A DNA stretch of 64,000 nucleotides from Phoenicibacter congonensis (GTDB lineage Bacteria > Actinomycetota > Coriobacteriia > Coriobacteriales > Eggerthellaceae): positions 558,001 through 622,000 of the forward strand of contig NZ_LT821227.1 in assembly GCF_900169485.1 (NCBI RefSeq), written 5' to 3'. Numbering within the stretch: the stretch's first letter is position 1; every line of letters starts with the position of its first letter. Positions 18,571 through 26,504 of the stretch are shown here, piece by piece. Below the pieces are notes generated by a model. It worked only from the letters and a program-made list of their open reading frames with translations. It did no database searches and was not told the DNA's origin. Both the position numbers and the translations under genes were made by a program.

Positions 18571-20004
18571 ATGAACTATTCGCTTTACACAGACCTCTAC
18601 CAGCTGACAATGGCTCAAGGCTATTTTTTGTCAGGGAAGGCAGAGCAACGCGCTAGCTTCTCTATGAATTTTAGAAAATTGCCTTTTAAGGGTGGATATG
18701 CTGTATTTTGCGGAAGCGCTACTCTCATTGAAATGTTTAAGAATTTCGCCTTTGAAGACGATGAAATTTCATATCTCTCGTCTATTGAAGCGCCTGGCGG
18801 AGGAAAACTTTTCTGTAAAGAATTTCTTGATTACCTAAAAAATATGAGAATGAGCCTTGATATGTATGCACCAAAAGAGGGTTCTCTTGTTTTTCCATAT
18901 GAGCCAATTGTGCGTGTTGAAGGTCCAATTCTCCAATGCCAAATTGTAGAAACTGCGCTTCTTAACTGCATTAATTTTCAAACACTGGCTGCGACAAAAG
19001 CCACTAGAATCACTGCTGCCGCAGATGGTCGTGACGTTGCTGAATTCGGACTGAGACGTGCGCAGGGGACAGGCTCAATGTGGGGTGCTCGCGCATCATA
19101 TGTGGGAGGTTTTTCTTCAACGTCTAATGTTTTGGCAGGGAAAGAATATGACATTCCTGTCTCAGGAACGCATGCTCATTCTTGGGTTATGTCTTTTGAT
19201 AGCGAACTTGAATCATTTAGAGAGTATGCGCGTTTATTCCCTACGAACTCGACTTTGCTAATTGACACCTATTCTGTTGACGAGGGTGCGAAAAACGCAA
19301 TTATTGTTGCCAAAGAAATGGAAGCTCGTGGTGAGAAAATGGCTGCTGTGCGCATTGACTCTGGCGACTTAACATGGGAAAGTCGGCGAGTTCGCAAAAT
19401 GCTTGATGAAGCAGGTCTTGATTATGTAGGAATTGTTCTTTCTAACGATTTGGATGAATATAAAATTGAGTCAATTTTGCATGAGGGCGCTTGCGTAAAC
19501 GCTTTTGGCGTTGGAACGAAGTATGCGTGCTGCTATGATCAACCAACTCTCGGTGGAGTCTATAAGCTTAATGCTCTTGAAGAGAACGGCCAGTGGGTTC
19601 CAAAGATGAAAATCAGTGAGTCGCCAGAGAAAACAACATTTCCTGGGATTCTTAACATCAAGAGGTTTATTGATGATAACGGTCAGCTTGCAGGGGATAT
19701 GGTTTATGACGAAAATGAAACATCGCTTGATTGCACGATAGTTGATCCTCTGAATAGAATTAAAAACAAAAAGCTTTGTGGCCTTAAAGGTGCGACGTTG
19801 CTTAAACCTATCATGATAAACGGCGAGCAAGTTGATTTTTGGACGATTCATGAAGCTCGCGATTTCGCCAAAAAATCGTTTGATAATCTTGATTATTCGA
19901 GGAAGAGAAACATTTATCCTCACATTTATCCAGTTGGTCTTGAGCTGAATTTATCAAGTGCTCGCGATAAGATGATTTCCGAAGCTTTGCATTATTCAAA
20001 ATAG
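18571..20004 (+). CDS. pncB: Nicotinate phosphoribosyltransferase
   Basis: Converts nicotinate + PRPP (with ATP) to nicotinate mononucleotide in NAD salvage. Family blocks visible: YTDLYQLTMAQGYF at the N-terminus, FGLRRAQG and SGTHAHSWVMSF (catalytic His) in the middle, IDTYSVDEG, VRIDSGDL and FGVGT(K). At 477 residues it is of the common bacterial type. The start MNYSLYTDLY at 18571 has GGAG 9 bp upstream; an in-frame TTG 24 bp earlier is less likely. Confidence 0.95.
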   Translation: MNYSLYTDLYQLTMAQGYFLSGKAEQRASFSMNFRKLPFKGGYAVFCGSATLIEMFKNFAFEDDEISYLSSIEAPGGGKLFCKEFLDYLKNMRMSLDMYAPKEGSLVFPYEPIVRVEGPILQCQIVETALLNCINFQTLAATKATRITAAADGRDVAEFGLRRAQGTGSMWGARASYVGGFSSTSNVLAGKEYDIPVSGTHAHSWVMSFDSELESFREYARLFPTNSTLLIDTYSVDEGAKNAIIVAKEMEARGEKMAAVRIDSGDLTWESRRVRKMLDEAGLDYVGIVLSNDLDEYKIESILHEGACVNAFGVGTKYACCYDQPTLGGVYKLNALEENGQWVPKMKISESPEKTTFPGILNIKRFIDDNGQLAGDMVYDENETSLDCTIVDPLNRIKNKKLCGLKGATLLKPIMINGEQVDFWTIHEARDFAKKSFDNLDYSRKRNIYPHIYPVGLELNLSSARDKMISEALHYSK

Positions 20005-20020
20005 ATTAAGGATGTGAATT

Positions 20021-20923
20021 TTGATTCGCATAATGTGCGACTCTGTTGCAACTTCTGATTATTCGGAGTTGCACGATTTAAAAGTTGACATTGTCTCTCT
20101 TTCGGTTCATTATGATGGGGTCGATTGCCTTGATGTGAACATGGACTTTGACGATTTCAATGAGCATCTAGCTGAGAGAGCTCTAAATTTGCCAACTTCA
20201 AGCCAACCTTCGATTGCAAGCTTCGAGAATTATTTTGAGGACGCTGCAAAAAAAGGCGATTTAGTTGTTGGAATTTTTATGTCGAGTGTTCTTTCTTCAA
20301 CCATTGAGGGTGCCATCATGGCCGCTAACTCTGTGAAGAAAAGATTCGCCAATTTTGAGTGCCGCTTGATCGATTCTTTTGCAGCTTGCGGGCCTCAGAT
20401 GTGTGCAATTCTAGACGCAGTTGAGATCCGCAATGAAGGAGGCTCAATTGATGAAATTGCAGAAGCCGCAAAGCGTGCAACGTTGCGCTCAAGGATAATG
20501 TTTACCCCCGATGACCTTCGCTTTTTAGTTCTGGGAGGAAGGCTTAATGCTGTCACAGCCAAGGTTGCTTCAAGGCTTAAAATTTTTCCAATAATAACAA
20601 CAGTTGATGGTCGCGCCGATGCATTGGTTAAAGTTAGGACAAAGCAGAAGGCAGACGACAAGATGCTTGACGTCTTTACTAGAGATGTTCGCGAGCATGG
20701 ATTAAAGCATGTTGTGATTCATTATGCAGGGAAGAAAACGGATGAGCTAAAAGCATTTTCAGATCGAGTCAATCAGCTGGTTGGGATAAAAGTTAAAGAG
20801 GTGTCGGTGTCTCCTGTGATTTCGGTTCATGCTGGCCCAGCAATTGGAATTGCCTATCAATGTGAAGAAGAGATTGCAGGTCGTTTCACTAAGCCAAATC
20901 CGCAAATTATCTATGCAATTTAA
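20021..20923 (+). CDS. DegV family fatty-acid-binding protein (first copy)
   Basis: DegV/FakB proteins bind a fatty acid and can present it to the kinase FakA. Seen here: the N-terminal IMCDSVATSD strand, the acyl-binding segment SSVLSSTIEGA (about 87-97) and LGGRLNAVTA (about 169-178), and a C-terminal HAGPAIGIAY, all at the expected spacing for a 300-residue DegV. TTG start with AAGGA 8 bp upstream, 16 bp after pncB. It differs from the usual S-x-x-S-G-T by SSTIEG. No fakA gene is visible in the window. Confidence 0.85.
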   Translation: MIRIMCDSVATSDYSELHDLKVDIVSLSVHYDGVDCLDVNMDFDDFNEHLAERALNLPTSSQPSIASFENYFEDAAKKGDLVVGIFMSSVLSSTIEGAIMAANSVKKRFANFECRLIDSFAACGPQMCAILDAVEIRNEGGSIDEIAEAAKRATLRSRIMFTPDDLRFLVLGGRLNAVTAKVASRLKIFPIITTVDGRADALVKVRTKQKADDKMLDVFTRDVREHGLKHVVIHYAGKKTDELKAFSDRVNQLVGIKVKEVSVSPVISVHAGPAIGIAYQCEEEIAGRFTKPNPQIIYAI

Positions 20924-20961
20924 ATAGTTTAAGACAGCAACCCCTCTTAATTATCAGACAT

Positions 20962-20997
20962 AAGATGCCGTTGTTTTTTTGGCATTTTTTTATTTTT
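20962..20997 (+). terminator. Rho-independent terminator after the first degV
   Basis: AAGATGCC pairs with GGCATTTT across an 11-base loop (one G-T pair) and runs on into a long T tract, 39 bp after the stop. Confidence 0.7.
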
Positions 20998-21036
20998 TTA
21001 TAAGCAGCTACTATCAAGTAGTACCTTCTATCAAGT

Positions 21037-21465
21037 AGTGCCAGGCATAAGTCGCATCAACACAATGGTGCCAGCCATAATGGTGCCAATCAGAAATTTT
21101 TCGCGCACAATGGTGCCAGCCATAAATTTTTAACTGGTGTCATTTTTAACTGGTGCCAGCCATAAGTTTTTACCACCTATAAAACTGTGCCAACCATTAC
21201 TGAGAGTTCGTTTTTGACCATTTATTGGTGCCAACCATAGGACACTTCTGCACAGAGGTGCCAACCTTAAATGACTGCAAATAGCTTCAGACCGTGTGCA
21301 ATGTTGTCGAGCACAATGGTGTCAGCCATATTTATACCTTCTATACAGTCGTGCCAGCCATAAATGAGAGTTTTTGACTGTTAACTGGTGCCAACCATAG
21401 GTAGCTACAGGTTGTGAGCAATGGTGCCAGGCATAAAATTCAAGTGGTGCCAACCATAAATTTAA
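21037..21465 (+). repeat. Dispersed GGTGCCA(A/G)CC element, cluster A (about 13 copies)
   Basis: The gap between the two degV genes (20998-21539) holds no gene. It is filled with copies of ATGGTGCCAGCCATAA or ATGGTGCCAACCATAA and variants, all reading on the plus strand (for example at 21063, 21108, 21151, 21229, 21385, 21420, 21444). Spacing is irregular, 25-60 bp. This is the first cluster met from the left; nothing similar occurs before 21.0 kb. Confidence 0.9.
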
Positions 21466-21539
21466 GGGCTGGCGCGAGAAGCTATGCTGGAAAATGTGTG
21501 AGAAAATTTAAATGCGTCATGTTTGATAGGAGATTATTT

Positions 21540-22466
21540 ATGAGAAAGTGCAATTTGATTATTGATACTGCGTGCGACCTTCCACAGGAATATATTAAGG
21601 CTGATGGCGTGACCCTTTTGCGTTTGTCTTATGCAATTGAGGGCGTATCTTTTGAGGATGACATGTTTTGTGAGCAAACTCCTCATGACTTTTACGAAAA
21701 AATTCGCAAGGGAAAAACACCGACAACTTCTCAAGTTTCCTTCGAGTCGTTCATTAACATATTCAAGAAGGCTGTGGAGTCTGGCGTTCCGACTGTTTAT
21801 TTGGGATTTACCTCTGCACTTTCTGGAACTTTCAATACAGCGAGTTTGGTGCGAGATCAAATTGTCGAGCAGAACCCGGGCGTGGAGCTCTATGTTGTTG
21901 ACACGAAGTTGCCTTCAATCGCCGAGGGCCTCTTTGTCATTGAAGCAATCAATCAAATGAATGCAGGGCTCACTGCAACTGAAATGGTTAAATGGGCGAA
22001 TGAGGCAAAGTATTTTATAGATGCCCAGTTCATGGTAGACGATTTGGAATCGCTAAAGCGTGGTGGGAGGATTCCTGCTTCTGTTGCAATAGCAGGTTCA
22101 AAGCTAGACGTCAAGCCAATTCTAACTATAAATTCAGATGGTGGCTTAAAACTTGTTGGAGTAGCACGAGGGCGGAAAAAGGGAGTGCGCCAGCTCGCCG
22201 ATTATTTCGAGAAACGCATTCCAGATTTAACTAGTGCTGGAGCAGTTGTGATTGGCGATGCCGATTGTCCTAAGGAATCAGACAAGCTTCGAGATTTGTT
22301 GTTGAAGCAGAACAATTCCCTGCTTATTGTGCAAACTAATGTTGGCCCTGTGATTGGCTCGCACGTCGGGCCAGGCATGATTGCAGTTGCTTTTTGGGGA
22401 AGAGACAGACGCGAAAGCATGTCTATTACCGACAGGATTGCAAAAAAAGTTAAATCTGAGAATTAG
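21540..22466 (+). CDS. DegV family fatty-acid-binding protein (second copy)
   Basis: A 308-residue DegV/FakB protein: MRKCNLIIDTACDLP at the N-terminus, TSALSGTFNTA (the acyl-contacting S-x-x-S-G-T block, about 86-96), LKRGGRIPAS and the C-terminal GSHVGPGMIAVAFWG. It matches the FakB consensus better than the copy at 20.0 kb. The start at 21540 follows TAGGAGA 7 bp upstream. An open frame extends to 21414, but only through the repeat cluster, so the longer N-terminus is rejected. Confidence 0.88.
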   Translation: MRKCNLIIDTACDLPQEYIKADGVTLLRLSYAIEGVSFEDDMFCEQTPHDFYEKIRKGKTPTTSQVSFESFINIFKKAVESGVPTVYLGFTSALSGTFNTASLVRDQIVEQNPGVELYVVDTKLPSIAEGLFVIEAINQMNAGLTATEMVKWANEAKYFIDAQFMVDDLESLKRGGRIPASVAIAGSKLDVKPILTINSDGGLKLVGVARGRKKGVRQLADYFEKRIPDLTSAGAVVIGDADCPKESDKLRDLLLKQNNSLLIVQTNVGPVIGSHVGPGMIAVAFWGRDRRESMSITDRIAKKVKSEN

Positions 22467-22584
22467 TAAACCTTTTTTGTTACTGGCTGATTTGTAATGT
22501 GGCTTAAGTACTTCCGAGTGATAACGGTAGCTGCGTTTTAGTGTTGTTTTCTTCATTTAAAACAAGTCAAATTGGAGGTTTGAG

Positions 22585-23262
22585 ATGGAGCAATATAAAA
22601 AAGATTTTATAGAATTTATGGTCAATTCAAACGCGCTGAAGTTCGGTGAGTTTACGCTTAAAAGCGGTCGTAAATCGCCGTATTTTATGAATGCTGGTGC
22701 ATACACGACTGGAAGGCAGCTAAAACAGCTAGGAGAGTTTTATGCTCATGCGATAAATGACACTTTCGGTCTAGACTTTGATGTTGTCTTTGGCCCTGCA
22801 TATAAAGGTATTCCGCTGTCGGTTGTCACAGCAATTGCAATTCATGAACTCTATGGCAAAGAGGTTAGATACTGCTCCAATAGAAAAGAGGTTAAAGATC
22901 ACGGTGACACAGGCATTTTGCTTGGTTCGAATTTGAAAGATGGCGATCGAGTTCTCATTGTTGAGGACGTCACAACTTCCGGTAAATCTATCGAGGAGAC
23001 ATATCCAATCGTTAAAGCCGCTGCTGATGTTGACGTTATTGGCCTCGAGGTTTCGCTCAATCGTTGTGAGGTCGGAAAAGATACGACGGAAACGGCACTC
23101 ACCCAGGTTTCTTCTTTATACAGCATGAAAACTTCGGCAATTGTAACTATCCATGAGGTTGCACAATATTTGCATAATCGCGAAATTAATGGTGAAGTCC
23201 TAATCGATGACGCGACATCTGCACGCATGCAGTCCTATTTAGAAGAATACGGCGCCAAATAG
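22585..23262 (+). CDS. pyrE: Orotate phosphoribosyltransferase
   Basis: Makes OMP from orotate and PRPP in pyrimidine synthesis. The PRPP-binding motif VLIVEDVTTSGKS (about residues 128-140), GPAYKGIPL and the FTLKSGRKSPYF block are intact. Length 225. ATG with GGAGG 6-7 bp upstream. It is isolated from other pyr genes in this window; no PyrR or attenuator structure was recognised in the 118-bp leader. Confidence 0.95.
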   Translation: MEQYKKDFIEFMVNSNALKFGEFTLKSGRKSPYFMNAGAYTTGRQLKQLGEFYAHAINDTFGLDFDVVFGPAYKGIPLSVVTAIAIHELYGKEVRYCSNRKEVKDHGDTGILLGSNLKDGDRVLIVEDVTTSGKSIEETYPIVKAAADVDVIGLEVSLNRCEVGKDTTETALTQVSSLYSMKTSAIVTIHEVAQYLHNREINGEVLIDDATSARMQSYLEEYGAK

Positions 23263-23575
23263 GTTGCTTGTTGAACTTTCGCGATTAACTATTATGGAGA
23301 GAGAAGAAGGAGCATTAAGTGCTTGTGGTAAAGACGACAGTTGTTTAGTCTTTTATGGAAGTGAATCATGTTCCTGCCATTATTTTAATGTGTTTCGATA
23401 GTCTGAGCTTATTGCAGTTAAAGCGCTGTTTTAGCGGTTTACTTCATCTCTTTTGAGATTTCTGCTCAGATATCAGTCGACTTTTTGTGAGTATTTATTT
23501 TTTTAAAATTTACGCGAAAAAATGACTGAAATGTTCTAAAATTTTAATTCCTGTGTGTTTCGCAGGTTGGTGGAT
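23263..23575. other. Gap between pyrE and tRNA-Thr, nothing recognised
   Basis: A 313-bp A+T-rich stretch with no ORF, no dispersed element and no convincing terminator. It presumably holds the tRNA promoter. Confidence 0.4.
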
Positions 23576-23650
23576 GCCAGCGTGGCTCAACGGTAGAGCA
23601 ACTGATTTGTAATCAGTGGGTTGCGGGTTCGATTCCTGTCGCTGGCTCCA
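23576..23650 (+). tRNA. tRNA-Thr (anticodon TGT)
   Basis: A full cloverleaf can be drawn: acceptor GCCAGCG/CGCTGGC, D-arm GGCTC...GAGC, anticodon arm ACTGA-TTTGTAA-TCAGT with TGT at 23608-23610, T-arm GCGGG-TTCGATT-CCTGT (one mismatch/wobble), then TCCA so that CCA is encoded. It reads ACA codons. A decayed tyrosine recombinase lies about 85 bp downstream on the other strand, so its 3' end may once have been an attachment site. Confidence 0.96.
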
Positions 23651-23733
23651 GACTTTCCCCAGTTCAAAGAATACTTTTTAGTTACCACATGGTAAAAATG
23701 AGATTTTTAGAAGTGCTAAAAAGTGCTTAATAA

Positions 23734-23925
23734 TTAAGACTTCCATAATTTTTGTACTCTTTGTTTGCTTTTCGTTGATTGTTGAAGGTAAAACTGTTCA
23801 GTTGTGCGAGTGGTAGTGTGTCCTTAAATTACTCCCATGAGTGTTGTGCGCGCATTTTGACGTTTTCGAAAAGTGTGCAAGGCCACTTTTTGGGTTGCTA
23901 ATACCCAGTAATACCTTGTTAGTTC
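23734..23925 (-). pseudogene. Remnant of a tyrosine recombinase/integrase C-terminus
   Basis: On the minus strand one frame reads LHTFRKRQNARTTLMGVI, stop (TAA at 23824-23826), GHTTTRTTEQFYL, ending at 23734. This resembles the catalytic C-terminus of phage-type integrases: an H-x-x-R box (HTFR), a GH box, then TT..FY holding the nucleophile Tyr. The HxxR-to-GH spacing is about ten residues too short and a stop replaces the residue before GH, so the gene is dead. It lies beside tRNA-Thr, the usual site of such genes. The upstream two thirds are not recognisable. The recognition rests on motifs only. Confidence 0.45.
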
Positions 23926-23984
23926 GGTGTGTTCTCTCTTCTTCCTTTTAATAGCTTGCTTTTTCACTCCAGACTTGCGGTGGA

Positions 23985-24640
23985 ACAATGGTGCAGGAAC
24001 AACGATGCCAGGAACAACGGTGCCAACCATAAGTTTTGATTTTTTGATTGAGACGCGCTTTGTTTTCATAGATCCCAGACATTCAGAAGAGCTTAGAAGC
24101 ACTTTTATTGAGTTTTCATGCATTTTTGGAATACTTTTATTTGATGTTTGTTCGCTGGTGTCAGCCTTGATTGTTGGTAGAGCATTGGTGCCAACCCTGG
24201 TTGAAACAGGATGCTTTTTTCACTTAATCGGGCGAGCCAATTGACACTGGTGTCAACCATAATCGATAACTGTTCACGAGTGTCTGTTCACGAGTGCCAG
24301 CCATATTTGGAATTAGAAGAGCTTAGAAGCACTTTTATTGAGTTTTCATGCATTTTTAAAATACTTTTATTTAATGTTTGTTCGCTGGTGTCAGCCATGA
24401 TTGTTGGTAGAGCATTGGTGCCAACCCTGGTTGAAACATGATGCTTTTTTCACTTAATCGGCCGAGCCAATAGACACTGGTGTCAACCATAATCGATAAC
24501 TGTTCACGAGTGTCTGTTCACGAGTGCCAGCCATATTTGGAATTTGATGCTCTTTTCATTGAGCTGGCGGAAAGATTGACAATGGTGCCAGCCATGATTG
24601 TTAATGATGCAAGTGTGCCAGCGCAATGGTGCCAACCATA
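23985..24640 (+). repeat. Dispersed element, cluster B (about 12 copies, partly inside a 230-bp tandem duplication)
   Basis: Fills the stretch between the integrase remnant and the phytase-like gene. Copies read on the plus strand: 24018 GGTGCCAACCATAA, 24155 and 24385 GGTGTCAGCC, 24188 and 24418 GGTGCCAACCC, 24250 and 24480 GGTGTCAACCATAA, 24583 and 24628. Variants with GTC or CCTGG are common, suggesting older copies. Confidence 0.85.
24085..24544. repeat. Tandem direct duplication, 230-bp unit x2
   Basis: 24085-24314 and 24315-24544 are near-identical (AGAAGAGCTTAGAAGCAC ... GCCATATTTGGAATT) with only a handful of substitutions and constant offset 230. Each unit carries five or so element cores. 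Confidence 0.92.
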
Positions 24641-24866
24641 AATTTCTGTCGAAAGATTATTCAAAATCTTTCGTTTATAGAAAGTTTTTAACTTAAATCA
24701 AATTTTTGCTTGAATTTTTCTGCATTTGTTCAAAAAATAAGTTTTCCTATTAATAGACCTTTTTACTTAAGAGTGCTTCCCGTGATGACCCCTAGCAGAA
24801 AGGTTAACCCCCCTAAAAGCCCTTGAGTATTAAGGAGATGTCGAAAGGGTGAACTAAGGAGGATAG
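24641..24866 (+). promoter_or_regulatory. Leader of the phytase-like gene with a hairpin
   Basis: CGAAAGATT (24650-24658) and AATCTTTCG (24665-24673) form a perfect 9-bp stem with a 6-base loop, followed by TTTAT; it could be a terminator of upstream transcription or an operator. Nearer the gene is a G/C-rich stretch (ACCCCTAGCAG, AACCCCCCTAAAAG, 24785-24820) then AAGGAGGA 6 bp before the ATG. No known riboswitch class was recognised. Confidence 0.4.
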
Positions 24867-25985
24867 ATGAATAGTTACAACACCACAAGAAAAAGTGTTT
24901 TTTCGCTTCTGCTCGCGGCGTTTGCATGCTTGCTTGTAGTCTTTACTCTGTCTGGTTGTCAGCAGACTGCGCCTGAAGAGAGTACTTCTGAAGAAAATGC
25001 TAGCATGGCAGGAAAACCACTTGCTAATCCAACTCCGCCAGCTGAGTATTCAAAGGCTGTTTGGAAAGTCGATTATGTTAATGAAGAAATAACTGACGAC
25101 TTTGTTCATGATAATTGGAGAACATCTAAAGATGAGTTCCCTGAGGAAAAGGTCGCACGACTTGGGGAGCTTGGTCTCAACACCGAGGTGAGCCGCGCTG
25201 GAATGGATACTCTGCAGACAATTGGTGGTGCTGACTTTACAAGCAACCAGTTCGATTGGATTCTTGAGCAGGTCGAAGGCATGGGTGTGACGCCTGATAA
25301 ATTGACAGTTCTTGACTTGCGCGGAGAGAGCCATGGTTTGATTAACGGCGACGTGTTTATGTATTGGATTTCTAACAATTACGTTAATGAAAGCACTCCT
25401 ACTGAGGAAGTGACAAAGATTGAAGAAGACCTTCTTGATGGTTTGAAGAAAGAGGGAACTCTTGAATTCTTCCAGACTGTTAATTGGGGTGCAGCAACTG
25501 ATTTGCCAAAACTTAAGTATGAGAACCCCACCATTATGACAGAGCAGGAGCTTGTCGAGAGCAAGGGTGTGAAATATGTTCGTTTTGCTGACACAAATCA
25601 TTTCCGCCCTGATGATCACGAAGTTGACTTGTTTGTTGATTTCATGGCTGGAGTTGCCGATGACGAGTGGCTGTTTATGCATTGCTATGCAGGTGAAGGC
25701 CGCACGACTAACTTCATGGTGATGACTGACATTTACAAGAACTACAAGGTAGCGAGCTTTGATGATATTGCTGCTCGCCAGGGACTCATCGGCCCTGTTG
25801 ATGTTCGTACAGAAATCATCGAAACTGGCAAAACCCACTATAAGATGAAGGCTTCGACTGAGCGTCGCATATTCTTGCAGCAGTTCTACAACTATGCAAA
25901 AGACACTAATTTCAAGGGAAAAACCTGGACTGAGTGGTGTTCTGAAAAAGATTTGACTTTGCAGTACATCCCACCAGCAAAATAA
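24867..25985 (+). CDS. PTP-like inositol polyphosphate phosphatase (phytase-like) lipoprotein
   Basis: The 372-residue product has a lipoprotein signal: a hydrophobic run (residues 11-29) and lipobox LSGC with Cys31, so it is exported and anchored outside the membrane. The catalytic P-loop HCYAGEGRTT (about residues 272-281) is the C-x5-R of cysteine phosphatases, closely like HCEAGVGRTT of the PTP-type myo-inositol hexakisphosphatases such as Selenomonas PhyA; DLRGESHGL and the W/D loop before it also fit. Expected role: release of phosphate from phytate or other inositol phosphates in the gut. Strong AAGGAGGA; a terminator follows. Confidence 0.85.
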   Translation: MNSYNTTRKSVFSLLLAAFACLLVVFTLSGCQQTAPEESTSEENASMAGKPLANPTPPAEYSKAVWKVDYVNEEITDDFVHDNWRTSKDEFPEEKVARLGELGLNTEVSRAGMDTLQTIGGADFTSNQFDWILEQVEGMGVTPDKLTVLDLRGESHGLINGDVFMYWISNNYVNESTPTEEVTKIEEDLLDGLKKEGTLEFFQTVNWGAATDLPKLKYENPTIMTEQELVESKGVKYVRFADTNHFRPDDHEVDLFVDFMAGVADDEWLFMHCYAGEGRTTNFMVMTDIYKNYKVASFDDIAARQGLIGPVDVRTEIIETGKTHYKMKASTERRIFLQQFYNYAKDTNFKGKTWTEWCSEKDLTLQYIPPAK

Positions 25986-26017
25986 CCCCCCTCAAGGGCT
26001 GCCGTTTTTTTGGTAGC

Positions 26018-26054
26018 GCGGGTGCGGATTGAAAATCCGCATCCGCATTTTTTT
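26018..26054 (+). terminator. Strong Rho-independent terminator of the phytase-like gene
   Basis: GCGGGTGCGGAT (26018-26029) pairs with ATCCGCATCCGC (26035-26046), 12 bp with one G-T wobble and a 5-base loop, followed by TTTTTTT. Confidence 0.9.
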
Positions 26055-26095
26055 GCTCTTTTTTGTCGAGATTGTAAGGATAACTATGCTTGCAA

Positions 26096-26442
26096 ATGGT
26101 GCCAGCCATAAATTATTGGGATCAAAGATATCTGTTCAATGGCGTTCGTTTAACGGTGCCAGCCATAATTCTTTCAATTCAGCTGTTCTTTTTCTTCTTG
26201 CGCAATTAAACAATCAAGGAAGACTCAGTGATAAGTGCTCTAAATAGTGCCTGCCGTAATAGGTGCCAGCCATAATTCTTTCAATTTAGCTGTTTTTTCT
26301 TCTTGCGCAATTAAACAATCAAGGCAGACTCAGTGATAAGTGATGTAAATAGTGCCTGCCGTAATTGGTGCCAGCCATACATTGGTGCCAGCCATAAATT
26401 ATTGGGAGAAACGGCGCCTGTTCAATGGTGCCAGCCATAATT
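26096..26442 (+). repeat. Dispersed element, cluster C (about 7 copies)
   Basis: Plus-strand copies such as GGTGCCAGCCATAA at 26099, 26155, 26262, 26366, 26383 and 26427 fill the gap between the terminator and the amidohydrolase end (the genes converge here). Part of the cluster is a tandem duplication: the segment starting GGTGCCAGCCATAATTCTTTCAATT is repeated at an offset of about 105-107 bp (26155 and 26262). The copies differ by a 2-bp deletion and a few substitutions. Confidence 0.88.
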
Positions 26443-26504
26443 TAACAGCAAATTAAAAGTGTTAAATTTGTGCCTTCTAGTCTCCTTTTTTGATATGGCT
26501 CTTG

